Shown here in pieces: positions 1-13,165 of a stretch of DNA of 64,000 nt. The DNA is taken from contig NC_071387.1 of NCBI RefSeq assembly GCF_022682495.2, positions 152,662,935 through 152,726,934 on the forward strand, in the 5' to 3' direction. Both the position numbers and the translations under genes were made by a program. The first letter of the stretch is position 1; each line of letters opens with the position of its first letter. Source of the stretch: Desmodus rotundus (Eukaryota > Chordata > Mammalia > Chiroptera > Phyllostomidae). The notes below the pieces were generated by a model that saw only the letters and a program-made list of their open reading frames with translations, was not told the DNA's origin and searched no databases.

Positions 1-1039
1 TGCTGATACTCAACTAAGGTATTATCAAAAATTAAAGATATGATTATGATTTTATTATCTTATACATGGGAAAGCAAACTATCTATACAAAATATTTTTT
101 CTTCAATAGTTTTTATTACTGGTATCAAATTGATATTTCTTTTTTGCTCCTGGGTATTAAGCAATTGCTAAAACTCTTTATATTTTAAACCTTAAGGTGA
201 TATGCATACAAGTATTTTTATCCTCAGAGTAACTTTTAAACTTTCATACCATTGGACAGAAAAGATTTCATATGTGATCTAAGAACACTCTTGGAGCTTA
301 CTAAGTTTTTATACATTTATATAATATGAGGGTTTAGTTCCTAATTCGATTTGCTCCAAGTCAGAACAGTTGACATTTTGATATTGATTTTCACATATTG
401 AAATGTTTTTTACAAATTCCGCTTTCTAGCTGGCTCATTTGCACTGACTTTTTTTAGGTGGACAAGAATGTACCTCATTGAAAGTCTTTCCAAATTTTTA
501 GATAACGTAAATTCAAGATTAAACTCAAATCTATGTACTTTAAAAAATCTATTTGAGAGCATAATAGAGTACAAATATTAGTACATCATGTTATAGATCA
601 ATATAATATCAGTGCCCCCTAAGTAGAGTTAACATAATTGGACAAATAATTTATATGGCTTATAAATGCAAAAAATGTTTACCTAGGATGCCATTTAAAG
701 CTTATGAAGCTTAACTGTATGATAAACATAATGTCAGATAAAGAAATAAGTTAGCTCTAAAGTTATATAATTCAAAGCTGGCAGACAGTATGCTAGACCT
801 GAAAGATTCATAAAATAAAATTTATTCCTTCAGGATTATCCTCTTGGTTATCCTAAAAGGGAATATATCTTACACAATAAATGATAAGTCTTCTAAATTA
901 AATTTTTATATAAAATATGTATTTTAATTTTTGGAAAAGTAATAGTACTTTTTTCACATACATTGAATGAACTAATGTAAATTAATGTTTCTAGCAATAG
1001 TTGTTCTCACCAAAATTAACATGGAAATAGCTAACATTT
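1..1039. other. AT-rich unique sequence
   Basis: No open frame of note and no repeat I can name. The base composition is AT-rich like the rest of the intergenic sequence in this window. Confidence 0.5.
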
Positions 1040-1250
1040 TTTGAGCAATTATTATATGTCAGAGATTTTTATGCACTAACAAGTGTAAGCTTATTTAATA
1101 CTTTAATGCTCTCAACAATCCTGTGTGGTAAATACCATTAAGAGATCATTTTGAACATAAGGAACTGGGGTACGGAGCTGGAAGAAAATTTCTCAAGGTA
1201 ACGCAGCTCACGAGAGTTGGATTCAGAAACTATGCCCTTAACCAATGATT
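1040..1250 (+). mobile_element. MIR SINE
   Basis: The order of blocks follows the MIR consensus on this strand: an attatatgtcagagat segment, a run of sequence resembling the conserved core (ctcaacaatcctgtgtggta), an aaggaactggggtacggagc segment and the cacagct-like end (aacgcagctcacgagagttgg), finishing with atgcccttaacca. MIRs are ancient tRNA-derived SINEs shared by mammals. The copy is diverged and shows no visible target duplication, as expected for its age. Confidence 0.7.
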
Positions 1251-4200
1251 TATATCAAGCATAAAATAATCACAGGATTTCTCCTGATTTTTATTAACTA
1301 TCCAATATTTGCAGGATTTATCCTGTGTCCTGGATGACTCTCTCTTCTCATTTGTGTTGCTTCTCCAGAGGGCGCATATTAAGATGAAAGTGAAAATTTT
1401 AGTTTATCATTTGAAATTTCTCATATTTTTCCCACGTAAAATAGAGCCAATGACAAACTGATTTCATAGTTTGTTTTGTTTTTGTTGTTTATATCATTTC
1501 ATCAGGATTTTTGGTCCTATGTTGACATGACTCTACTGAAGTCGAAGCAAGAATACCCTGGGAGAAACGAAAGACTTGTACACATCTCAGGACTATGTGT
1601 ATTTGTTCCCTAGGAAGTTGGTTTTCTTTTTTAAAAAAATATTTTCCTAATATATTCCTTAAATATACACTAGGAGTATATTTTATTGGGAAACTATGTT
1701 AAAATACATGAAATGTTGGGGTGATTAACTTATTACATCCACTCTTAGTATTTGTTTTCACACAAGCATGGTAAAATATGTGATATAGGATAAAGAAGGA
1801 AAAAACATTATTTCATTATTTTAGTTTAGAAATCTACAAAGTAAGAAGTCTGAGTAGAGCTGAAGATGAATGTTAGCTCTAGAAGGAAAAAGTGCTGAAA
1901 TGAACAAAAGTTTTTTGTCAGGTAGTGTACTAAGTTTTATGCAATAAACCAATTAACAACAACAAAAAGCAATTTACACAGATGCCCCGTCAAACACTAC
2001 AGGGGAAGTGCAGATGGGACACTATCAAGTAGCATAATGCTCTGGTACTCATTTATAAAATCCGCATAATTCGTCCAAACATCTGAAGCCCTGTAAAGAA
2101 ACATATGCTAAAATTTTATATATATATATATTCAAATGCTCTCTTACATGCTGAAATATTTTTGAGCATGGGTGAAGTGCTATTTGTGGGTAGTATTTGC
2201 CTTGCACTTAGTAAAGTTTGGAAATGAAAACAAATCTACACACACAGGGAATTCCCTGGAATAGGCAATATATCTGCCTGATTCTGACCTCTACACTGTA
2301 TTTTCAGTGTATTGCTCTTGATTGGATCAACATAGGATTACCTGAGTAGTTGACCATTCACTTATTTAAAGAGATGTGTGAAATTCAGGAGACTTTATAC
2401 TGTAGAAAAATTTATTTCCCTTTTTAAATTATTCTGTTTTCAGGCTTCAAAAGCTCATTTTATTTAATTCATTCTGATGTGTCTTGTGTTATAATGTCTT
2501 TTGGCCTGATGTTTGAAGCAAAAGTCCCTAAATTTAATAATCACTGCTAACTGCACCCATGCACTTTCCTCTAATGATATTAGTGGGCAAATTTATATTG
2601 TTTTGCTTTATGCTTATCTTTTAAAGATGTATTTTTGAAAATGGCTCTAGTGCCCTGGGCAGTGTATAAAACAAACATTAACTAAATGCTTGATTTCTTT
2701 TCTCTGACTTATGTCTTATCATCTTTCATGCCAAGATTCTTGATGCTCTATTCTGATTTTACTCTTTTGCTTCTTTGTTTTCATAATGGTATAAACAACA
2801 ACAACAACTAAAGCAAGAAGTGAAGTTGGGGGTTAGGTTTGGAGGCAGGGCATGAAAAGTCTCCAAGAATGTTGCTTCATTTGCCCTCCTATCTCTCAGC
2901 TACCTCTATTTAAACTGTACAATATGCAGTCTGATTGCCTTTGACCTTATTGGTTTCCCTTTCCAATGGGCACTAATAATTAATACAAAGCCACTGAGTG
3001 ATGTGAATATATTCTCCATTGCATTGTTGAACATACTAAATAATTTAAAAGGCAGAGAAGACTCTCTAGTGCTTGGTGGGGGAGGTCAAACCATACCCAT
3101 TGGGTGGGGGGAGGGGATTGGGATGTCTTTGCTTTTTTGTTTCTATTGAATGCTTTTCGGCTGTACAGCTGGAAAGGGCATTCCTATAGGACTTTAAAGG
3201 CAAAGTAGAAAAATGACATAAAAGCCTTGCTTGGATTTGATTGATGCACTCTCATATTTGAAGTTCACTCAGAGCTTTGTGCTAGAAGGCCTGGGTCACT
3301 CCATCCAGCACTCTAATGAGACTGTGTGTGAACACTTCCAGCTTTGTAGGCCTTGCTTTAATCAGAGATTGGAAAACACTCTGACTGATAGGCTCCAGAA
3401 TCAGATCTAAACAGAAAATAACATGCTCGATTTGGCCTCTGAAGGTGGGTTGAGCAAATCTTTGTGATGTATTGGAGCATTTGCTGAGTGCAAGTGCACG
3501 TGGGGTGGTTCCTATTTCTGTCGGCAAATACAAATTTTTCACTCAGCAGGCGTAATCAGAGCTAACTCGAGAGGAGAAATAACAAAAACTCAACAGCCCT
3601 TAGCAACTCAGCATGGCATAGAGGGATTTAAGACTTTAGCATTTTATCTCCATCAGTATGAAAATGTATGAGGAAATCCGAACTTTGAAAGTGCGAATAA
3701 ACACGTTTAGCACATTGCAAGCCACTGATTTTACAGGGTCTTTTTCCAGCACTTACAATTCTTTATCAATTTCACTTAAGACTTTCTAATTTCATACGAC
3801 CTGTTTCCTAATTTGCACCAATTATACAACTGAACTCATTTGAGTGAGCAAAGGGTAATGTAAGTAGCATCTCCTATTGGGTTACTAGCAAACAATTATA
3901 GTCTGAAGTTTAAAATTTTGCACTGAATGACAAAAAATAGTGTCACTCACTGGTTGATAAATTATCCTCACCCTTCATGACCAATACTAGAATTCCGCAA
4001 CAATCACCATTCATAGAGACCTGAATCAGAGGCCCTTCTGGAACTCACTTATAGAAATTTCTTACACATTTTTAAAAGTAATGCAATCATGAAACTAGTG
4101 CATAAAGGTTGAGTAGCTTAGCATGTTATTTTCACTAGCTGCTAAAAGCATACACTCAGTGCCTTTTTACATAATTTTGTTATTAGTTCTCACAATTGTG

Positions 4201-5925
4201 TAACTTTCTTGTCTCTATTAATGTCATTTCCTAGAAGCCTAGAATATCAAATCTTATTACTTTTTAATATTAAACCCATGTCCCTTTATCATGATGTCTG
4301 AAATATGAGATCCTTCTTGAAGTGCTATATACCAATGCTGCCCAAGCATCTATCAGTAAGGTGACCATGTATTTTATCATCCAGATTTAGATTTTTAAGA
4401 CAAAAGGTCAGTATTGTTAATTATACCAAGGCAGCAGACATAGGGGATTGTACTGGAAAAACAAGGACATGTAGTATTCTACCTACAGGAAACTTTTTTT
4501 TAAGTGATGTAAAAGTCTTCTTAAAAATCTTAGGATGATGATATTTCTATTATGCAGGCTTTACTTACCATTTTTTACATAGTTAGTAGTCTTCAGTCAA
4601 CTTTGTTTCCACAAGCACTCTAAAGATATGTGGCTGTATGTTTTATAGATTTCATAGCAATTAAAATTTTGGATGTAATAGTGCTTGAAAACCTTAAGGA
4701 AATGTCAACAACTAGCAAATACATGCCGCGCCTGTTTTTCCCCTAACACTCAGCCTGCCTACTGAAGTGACTAAAGTGAAACAAGTGGTTAAATAAATAC
4801 TAACTTTTCTCCGAATCCAGAGTACTGAAAATATTTTCCTAATCAGAAAAGTGAGCATTAGACATCTAAATCAAGAGCAGGAAAGCAAATTACACATTCT
4901 GTACCCTGACTTACACTCTGACCTCACCTCATTCTAATTTTCTGCTTAATCACTGGGGATATTTATAATGAAACCAAAAACATAACCAGATTGGAGGATT
5001 CTGTCCCCATACTTCCTCTACAGGAACTAGCAATAAATGTACTCCTGTCAAAACTGTAAATTCTGGTATCACATATTCTGGGTAAATCTCTACTTTCACT
5101 AGGCATAGATACTCTCACCTTTTCCCTGGGTCTGTTTTCAGAACGCAGGTGAATTATTTGGTGCAAACTAAATGATTCTCTCCTCCTCTCTCCCTTTCTT
5201 CTTCTCTGCAACAGTGTTTGAAAATAACAAACCTGGAATGAGGAAATTTTGTATGCCATATCATTTTTTGGCTTTTATATTATACAATTTGCATAAATGT
5301 TTGCAAATATTTTATAAAATAATAGTTTACTGAATGAGTAAATAAACATAAAAATAAATTAAAAGGTTATTTCAAACATTCCCATGTATACTTATATGAA
5401 TAATTATGCAAAAAAGTTTATAAATATGTTGTTTCTTCCTAAAGTGCTTTTTTTCAACATTGCCATTAACTTTAAAATTGAAAGGAAGATTTGTAAGTTA
5501 TTGAGTGCTTTCTTTAGATTTTATCAGCTGGCAAGTATTCATGATTTGAAATATGCCACAATTGTTATCAGTTTGGGACATTTTTGTTTTAAGTAATTTT
5601 ATGTGAAATATAGGTAATTTTTAAAACTTGGTAAGTATTAGTGAAACTAAAATGATTACAAAAGGATCATGTTCTCAGTAAAATGACAAAAGCTGAGTGC
5701 ATATCAAAATATTATGGTGTTTAAGATGTGGAAGGTATATAGATGACTAAACTTGTTTATGTCATGTGCTTCCTAATTGTATCATTTCAACATAATTGTA
5801 TCACTTCAGCATATTTCAGTTGACACATAAATACAGTAAATGTTGCATTGAAGTAATATGGTATAATTAATATACTATTTATATCCTTGACTATTTATTT
5901 TCCTTTTCTACTTCATTGTATCTAA
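1251..5925. other. Largely unique non-coding block
   Basis: About 4.7 kb in which I recognise no transposon of any length, except short low-complexity runs such as the TA run near 2120-2132. Open frames here are short, lack family similarity and have no supporting splice or codon signals. The segment 3140-3960 has a more even base composition than its surroundings and may contain a constrained regulatory element (see findings). Confidence 0.45.
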
Positions 5926-5929
5926 CTTC

Positions 5930-6600
5930 TGTTCATTCCCCCTTCTAAACTGCTGTCACACAAGGACTGCTTACTGCTCACTATGGTCCCTGCCACTGAT
6001 TTCATTTGGAATAGTCATCTCTCCTGCATGAACCCTTTGCCTCTAGTCTCACCCTCTTCGATCCATTCTCTACATTGTTGTGAGAAAAAACTTCCTAAAA
6101 TGCAAATCATTGATCATTTCCCTGCTTACAACTGTTTGAAATCTCCCTCCTTGCTCCCAGACAAAGCCGAGCTCATAATGTGGCTAACAACTTCCTTGAT
6201 ATTATGGCCCATGCTAACCAACGACTCTCACGCCAGTCCCTCTTCTTCCCCGCTTTGTACTCCTTCGATCATTTTCTCCAAACATTCTTTCTTTTCAGGC
6301 CGTCCCCTTATCCATCTCCAATAATTTAATTATTTTCATCCATTCAAGCTGTCTTGCCATCTGTCCTGATAACCTTCCATGATTTTTCAGATTTGGGTGA
6401 GGCATCTGTCCTATGTGTACTGATAGTTATGTACTCTTACTTTATTAGACTTGCCCACTTATTTATGTGAATCTGGCTATATTGTAAGCTTCATAATATC
6501 ACTCACCTCTCTTGCCTTGTTCCCAGTAATAAGCCAGACTAAAATATAATGCCTGCTACATACTAGGTGTTCAATATTTATTTATCTACTTATTGAAACA
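5930..6600 (+). mobile_element. LINE2 (L2) 3' portion
   Basis: The segment follows the well-known L2 3' end on this strand: a stretch like cttcctaaaatgcaaatcat followed by catttccctgcttacaactg, then ctcccagacaaagccgagct, later a ttgtaagcttc block corresponding to the 'actgtaagctcc' region, and a terminal catactaggtgttcaatatt like the L2 'gtaggtgctcaataaat' tail. It is an old fixed insertion, diverged and 5' truncated. An open frame at 5983-6324 is incidental to the L2 sequence. Confidence 0.75.
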
Positions 6601-9600
6601 TTAACCTCTGTGAGAATTACTTGATATTAAAAACATACATTCCCATTTCATTAAGCACATTTTCCAACATGATTCTATGTAGAGATCTGGATTCAATTAG
6701 ATGAAGTACTTAAAAAACAAATTCATCGTTTGATTTCAAACCTTTAGCAATCAGTCTTTGTTATGTTTCTTTTATTTGTCACATACACAATTTCATTCTC
6801 ACCTGTGGGCAGAGCATAGAGGATGCATTTGAGGGCTAGACCAGCCACCTCGATAGGTTTTCATGAGTAGCCCAATAGTTTGCTTCTATACTATGAAATT
6901 CTAGAAACTTACAGTTAATACATTTAACTCAAGTTCCTTCTGCTCTATTATTTAATTATATAAATTATATTATTTAATTATATAAGTATGATAAATTACA
7001 TATTGCTACCCAGGTCTGTGGACAATGTCCACTAGCTTTGAGTGAACTTCTGGGGAATTACCGCTAGGATAAGGAGAGAATCTGAAAGATCTAGTCACCA
7101 CAGTTCTGGAAAATGCATAGAAAGAGAAGATAAATCCGCATTTTTATATATAACCAGGAAAAATCTTATTAAATTACATGTTTCTCTTTGTGTAAATTAC
7201 AGTCATTTTAGGATAAGTCAGTTGATCAGTTGCCATGTTATCTACATGGAGTTGACTTACTAAAACCAATTGCTTCTTTCCGTTTGACTTTAGTTGTCAA
7301 AGTCTGACAAAATGAAAATCGTTCTAAAAAGGTTTTTTAAGTGCTTTTAATTTATTTGTACAGAAATATAAGTTTTCTAATAGCATTAATAGGTGTATAG
7401 TTTAAGAAAGTCCCAAACTATTTTAGTTTTAAACTAAAAATTCAGGATGTTTTCAAAGGTCAGATTGATTATGAAAGAATTATCATGCTTTTTTAAAAAA
7501 AGCAATATAAAATAAATAATATAAAAAAGTAATAAGAACATCATTATAGAGGTTGCTCATGTGGGTTAATGAGATACCTTATTACATAGAGGACTTGATA
7601 TTTGGTAAAGAAATAGAAATTAAAATCAGAAGAAATCAAACTTGTTTTTTTGTACTTTATTTAATCCCTTCTTATTTGTTTTTCTTTTTAGGAAATGCAA
7701 CTTGTTCTTTTAATCAATATACCTTATCTATTGTGTCATAAGATGATACGGAAAAAAACACTAATGACAAATGAATGAGCTGATTAATTTTTTCTAATAA
7801 ACTCTTACTAAATATTTCTAGTAAAATATTCTAGCTTTCAAGATACATTTTAAGTTTTCTCAATTTCAGCAAATTGTAGAAAGCAATTAGATTGTGGTTA
7901 CAAGGGATAAAAAGGTACAAGTGGTAAAAATAGGACTTATGATGATTAAACTAGAGGGAGGAGAAACTGAAATAAGTTGTTGTTTCCTTTCCAGAGAAAA
8001 GACTTCCCGTGTTTCTAAATCGAGCGGGGAACGGGGGTGAAAGCAAAGGTCTAACTGCCATGTAAACTCATTTTAAATGTCATGTCTTATTAGAACCCTA
8101 ATAATCAGAATGCCTATTTCCCCCTTTTACTTGAGCCATCAAATTTGTCAAAATTTTATGATAATTCATTCCATCATTCCTTAGACATTTAAATGACAGA
8201 CAGCCATAGTAAAGGGGAAAAAAGCCTCTGTAATTCTACTCCTTGCGTTAAGACTGCCTCCAGAGAGGTTTGAAAAAGATTTTGTAACATGGCATGAACA
8301 GCTTCTAAACTTCTCAATTCCACTTTTGCTTCCCTGTGTTTTTGGAAAATGACAATAAATTGGCTACCCACCATCCTTGACCTTTTGACTTCTGAACCAT
8401 GGCTGACCAAATTTTTGCTTGACTTGTTTAAGTCAGTAGCTCTGATCCTCTCCCAAAGGGTGTGAAGCTTTCTCTCTCCAGAACGGGTAAGCTCCCCCTC
8501 TAGTGTTCGCTGCTCATCAGATTATTCCTCAAACAAGTAAGACAGAGATCTGCCAGGTCTGGGGCTCCCCATAAAAGGACATAGCTTGAAGTGACAGTTA
8601 TAAGTGTTTAATGGTACAAAGGAAAAAGAGTAAGTAAAAATTCTACATTATAAAAAGCATTCTTTCCCTTTGATCACCCTGAAAGTATCACAACCCTTTG
8701 TCTATGGAAGGAACTCTCAGAAATGCTGTCTGTGCTGCCTCGCACACTGACTGAGTGGCTGAATAGACAGATAGGAAAAGTTCGGAAATGAACACAACCT
8801 GGTAAAAACTAATCTTTTCTGTTAGGAAATTTGAAGCCAGGTTATGAATAAATGACTTTCATTGAAAGCTGACACCCAGGACCTCTCTATATGCTGTCCA
8901 ATTGCCAATGAAGAAGCAGGATTGGGGAGGGTAAGAGGTTCAGGACTCCAGCGTTTTTTTTTTCCCTCTGAGAATCTTGAGTAACACTAGTAAAGGAATT
9001 AAAATCCTCACTATTTGCTGCTACAAAGAGCGCAGGTAAATAAGGTCCCCCACACTAAAAGGCTTATGCTTCCTATGTCTGATAAAGAACTACAGAAAAA
9101 GTGCAATGGATATTGGTGATAGTTTTAAAGTGTGTTGGGCTCAAAGGTTAAAAGTTCAGCCACTTCATTAAAGTTAGTGTTAAAGCTTCAGTGACACAGT
9201 TGAAAGTAAAAGAAAGAAACAAACAAAGAAAAAAAAGTTCAAGCCAAAGAAGGAAAAAAGTAAAACAAAAATCTGAAATAGTGCTGAGAGTCTAAAACTG
9301 CACAGTTGTTCATCAGATTAAAATCGAGAAGGCTTATTTTTAATTATGATATATAATTTTAAAATTAAAAAATCCAGAAAACATGCACCAAGTTCTTTAA
9401 AGAAGGCAAAAAGAATTTACTATTTAATTAATTGCTTCAAATTTGTTTTAAAAAATACTATGTCTTTGACTAACATAATACATTCATTTAAAATTTAGGT
9501 TGGAATACCATTACCACATTAAATTAACTCAGCTTTGATCCTCTGAATTTCAGGAATAATTCAAGCTCTCAACCAATAGTTTTCTTAATATCAGTGATTT

Positions 9601-10833
9601 TAAAAGCATGAGTTGTTAATATAATTCATGACAAAAGTTACCATATATTTCTTAATGACCAAGATTTCTAAAATGCTGATAAATAAGGATGCCCTGTTAA
9701 ACCCAAGAGAGAAACTTCCTTTTAAACTGTGCTGTTTTCATATTACTTCTTGATCAAAATTACCCATATAATCATCATTATCACTAAGCATGTATCAAGG
9801 ACCAAACAATTATATGAACTTACATGTTGTAAGAACCAAACTTACACTTTGTTATGGTGTAGAAACGTAATTATCCTATTTTGGTCGAATAAAAACCTCA
9901 AAATATTTTCTAAAGTAAAGGAAACCATTTTTTAAAAATATTTTTTGCTCTGTTATTGCTGTTTTTCTCTTTACTGGGTCTTTTAAAATTAGATTACTCA
10001 GTGCAGCAGGAGAAGAATGATGCCTTCAAACTCTTCAACGTTAGACTACCTTAAGTTTTTCCCATTTTAAATTTTCCTGGTTCTGTGTTTTATGAAATCC
10101 CATTTTAGTGCTTTCTTTTAAAGCTGATTTAAAGCTCTTATTTAAAAAATCATCATTTATGAACTTATGGGACCAGGAGTCTAGGGCCTATCTTTATTGA
10201 GCAGGACCCCCTTTGAGGGCTTAATGGACTAATACGGTCCGGGTCCACTCAGTTTTGAACTTCTTGGGTAAGACTGACGGCACATAGGATAATCATTTCC
10301 ACTGTGCAGAGGGGTTTTCCAGGTGGAAAACTCTTTGCTCTGAACTACGCTGAGATCACACACTCCTCTTTCTAAGTAGTTGTTTGGCAGGAGCATCCTT
10401 CAAATCACATGTCTCATGCTAGGTTGCATTAAGTGAGGCCAGAACAAATATAAATACTACTTTTTTGTAGATGGCACTATAAGCCATTGGTTCAGGCAAA
10501 CTTCAAACAATCAGTAAAATTCAAAAATAAATAAAATGTCATACATAACAGGAAAATTGCATTTTATGAAATTTTTATAGCTCAAGTTTCTAGTTGTACA
10601 ATTTTCACAACAAAATTTCTAGTCCGAAGGAGGCCATGAGTTATGTCTTCTTGACTAATTTAATTGCTAAAGATTATGAAGTTTTGCAAAGGGCAGATAA
10701 AGGGGTTCTATCCATCAAAGTGGTTATATAAAAACAAACAGAAAAATAAGGACAACAAAATAAAGGCAAAGAATAAATTTAAGTATGCAGAACCCTGAGG
10801 AACTTTGTAATTTGGACTGATTTATAATAAGAT
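6601..10833. other. Largely unique non-coding block
   Basis: About 4.2 kb with no transposon I can name. Two sub-stretches with richer composition stand out from the AT-rich background: about 7970-8200 and about 10180-10330. Nothing in the block reads as an exon. Confidence 0.4.
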
Positions 10834-11010
10834 TATAAAATTTAAGAACCATAAGGGACCATAGAGATGATCTCATCTACTTTCGTCATTTGCCAATTCT
10901 TAGGTCCAGGAAAACTTAGAAAAATAAGTTACATGCTTAATATGAACCCACAAAATAAGAGAACAAAGCATTGGATTTTGATCTTTGGGTTTTAACTGCA
11001 CTGCTCTTTT
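10834..11010 (+). mobile_element. MIR-like ancient SINE, diverged
   Basis: A block like gggaccatagagatgatctc followed by tcatttgccaattcttaggt and the aaacttagaaaaataagtta segment resembles the core and 3' part of MIR or a related CORE-SINE on this strand. It is badly diverged and the family assignment is tentative. Two similar diverged pieces lie near 15395-15490 and 24985-25115. Confidence 0.4.
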
Positions 11011-11114
11011 CACCAAGTGAGTTTCAGTCATGGCCTGAAATTAGGAGTGTTTTCATAGAAATAGGAAGGAAGAAACATTTTTGGGAAGTTTGGTTCAGTA
11101 GATGTGAGTTATTC

Positions 11115-11128
11115 AAGGAATAAGTATA
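11115..11128. repeat. Possible L1 target-site duplication, left copy
   Basis: The 14 bases aaggaataagtata match 11 of 14 with aaggagtaaatatt at 13549-13562 on the other side of the old L1. The divergence fits the age of the element, but the match is weak enough that chance cannot be excluded. Confidence 0.4.
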
Positions 11129-11620
11129 TAATTTTTAAAGTTTTATTTTTCAATTACAGTTATATTCAGTATTATTTTCTATTTGTTTCAGGTGTACAAC
11201 ATAGTTATTAGACAAGCATATATTTTATGAAATGATTCCTCCAATATTTCAAGTACCCCCTGGCACTATACATAGTTACTACATTATTATTGAGTATAGT
11301 GTTTATGCTGTACTTTACATCCCTGGGACTTTTGTAACTATCAATCTGTAGTTCTTAATCCTTTCACTTTTTCATCCGTCACCCCAACCTCCTCTACCCT
11401 TTGGCAACCATTGGTCTGTTCTCTGTATCTATGGGTCTGTTTCTATTTTGTTTGTTCATTTACTTTGCTCTTTAGATTCTACATATAAGTGAAATCATAT
11501 GGTATGTGTCTTTCTCTGACTCACTTATTTCATTTAGCATAATACCCTCTAGGTGCATATGCTGTCACAAATGGTAAAATTTCCTTCCATTTTTATGGCT
11601 AAATAATATTCTATTGTGTA

Positions 11621-12810
11621 CACTAGGTCTGTCCAGAAAAAGTCCAGCCATTGTTAATATAACAATAACACTTTGCTTGACATTGATGTAACCTGGCAGC
11701 TAAGGAGAGTGGGCTGGAATGTGCTGGCACGAACAGTGGTGAATGTACTAGTCAGTGGGAGCTATAGACACTATTGAGTGAGCATGTGTACTGTGTGGCT
11801 GTGACATTCAAAATGACAGTGCATAGAGCAACAAATCAGTATCGAATTTTGTGTTAAACTTGAACATTCCTCCATGGAAACTTTTCAGATGAGTCAGAAG
11901 GCTGCAGGTATAGGCAACTGGTGATTGGCAGTTTCATCATGACAACGTGCCTGCTCACAGATTGGTGACTGACAGGGCGAGAACTAGAAGCTGATCTGGG
12001 GATTCCAAAAACTACTGTGTCTGAGATTTTGACACAGGATCTTGACAGGAAATGTGTCATGGCAAAATTTGTTCTGCAGTTTATGCTACCAGAGCAGAAG
12101 GAACATCATGCTGCAGTTGCTAATGTCTTGATTCAAACTACTACCAATGAACCAGATTTCCTCAAGTAGGTCATAACCAGAGATGAATCCTGGGTCTATG
12201 GCTATGATCTGAAAATGAAGGCCCAGTCTCCCAGGGGAAGTTGCCTGGTTCTCCACACTCAAAGAGGGCATGGCAAAGTCACAGCAAGATCAAGACCATG
12301 TTAACTCTGTTTTTTGATTGGGAAGGTGCTGTCCATCATGACTATGTCCCTCCAGGCCAAACAATTAATAAGGAGTACTACCTCAGTGTTCTTCATTGAC
12401 TGAGAGATGCAATACAGTGAAGCAGCTGCAGTTATGGGCAACTGGTGATTGGCAGCTTCATCATGACAATGGGCATGCTCATGGATCACAACTGGTGCAG
12501 GGTTTTTGGCAAAACATCAAGTCACCTAGGTGACTCAGCCCCCCTACATCCCATATTTGGCACCCTGTGACTTCTGTCTTTTTCCCCAAACTAAAATCAC
12601 CTTTGAAATGAAAGAGATTTCAGACCATTGGTGAGATTCAGGAAAATACCACAGGGCAGATGATGGCATTGGGAGAACTGTGTGAGGACCTAATTGAAGG
12701 GGACAGAGGCATCATTGTCCTGTGCACAATGTTTCTTATGTCTTTATCTTCTTCAAGAAAAGTCTCTCTTTTTCGTATTACATGGCTGGATACCTTCTGG
12801 ATAGGCCTGA
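11621..12810 (+). mobile_element. Mariner-like DNA transposon, rearranged copy
   Basis: A Tc1/mariner-superfamily element inserted in the L1 above. Terminal inverted repeats are visible: the left end ggtctgtccagaaaaagtcc pairs with the right end catggctggataccttctgg. It is flanked by TA on both sides (11619-11620 and 12811-12812), and removing the element with one TA restores a continuous L1 sequence. The transposase frame is broken by stops and frameshifts. Relative to the copy at 50081-51430 it lacks about 190 bp of the N-terminal coding part, replaced by about 60 bp copied from its own catalytic region. Probably long immobile. Confidence 0.85.
11990..12700 (+). pseudogene. Mariner-like transposase remnant
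   Basis: Conceptual translation across several frames gives recognisable blocks of a mariner-family DDE/D transposase: part of the second helix-turn-helix (around 11990-12060), the GDESW-type block with the first catalytic Asp (about 12178-12200), the middle 'WEGVVHHEY' type block (12320-12350), the HHDNAPAH-type block holding the second Asp (12455-12483), and the 'CDF.LFP' block before the third acidic residue (12568-12590). Stops interrupt every frame, so no product is expected. In active relatives this enzyme cuts and joins element ends at TA sites. Confidence 0.75.
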
Positions 12811-13020
12811 TATGTACCACTACATTTTTTATCCACTTGATTATTGATGGGCACTTGGGTTGTTCCATATCTTGGCTATTGTAAATAATGCTGCAATGAA
12901 CATAAGCGTGCATACTCGTTTGGATGTATGGTTTGGGTTTCTTCAGATATGTTCCCAGATATGGAACCACTGGTTCATAAGGCAACTACATTTTTAATAT
13001 TTAAGGAACCTCATACTGTT

Positions 13021-13165
13021 TTTTAATTTAATCTTTATTGTATTTTTTCCATTAACATTTAGTCCCCTTATACCCTTTTCTGCTCAGTGATCACCACACT
13101 GTTGTCCACGTCCATGAGTTCTTTTTCCTTTTTTGCCCAATCCCTCCACCCCTTACCCTCCCTGG
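13021..13165 (-). mobile_element. Short bat L1 3'-end fragment
   Basis: Inserted within the old L1: host L1 sequence resumes at 13166 with a gctgtaccaatctgcatttc block that normally follows closely after catactgttt. On the minus strand the insert ends in an AATAAAG-bearing A-rich tail and has the purine-rich composition of an L1 3' UTR. No clean target duplication is visible, and a few bases of the host L1 are missing. Confidence 0.5.

Noticed and set aside
4963..5259. 98-codon minus-strand open frame
   Set aside because: No family motif, no splice signals, and composition like the surrounding non-coding sequence.
5983..6324. 113-codon plus-strand open frame
   Set aside because: It lies within an L2 3' portion and follows the pyrimidine-rich L2 sequence; not a host exon.
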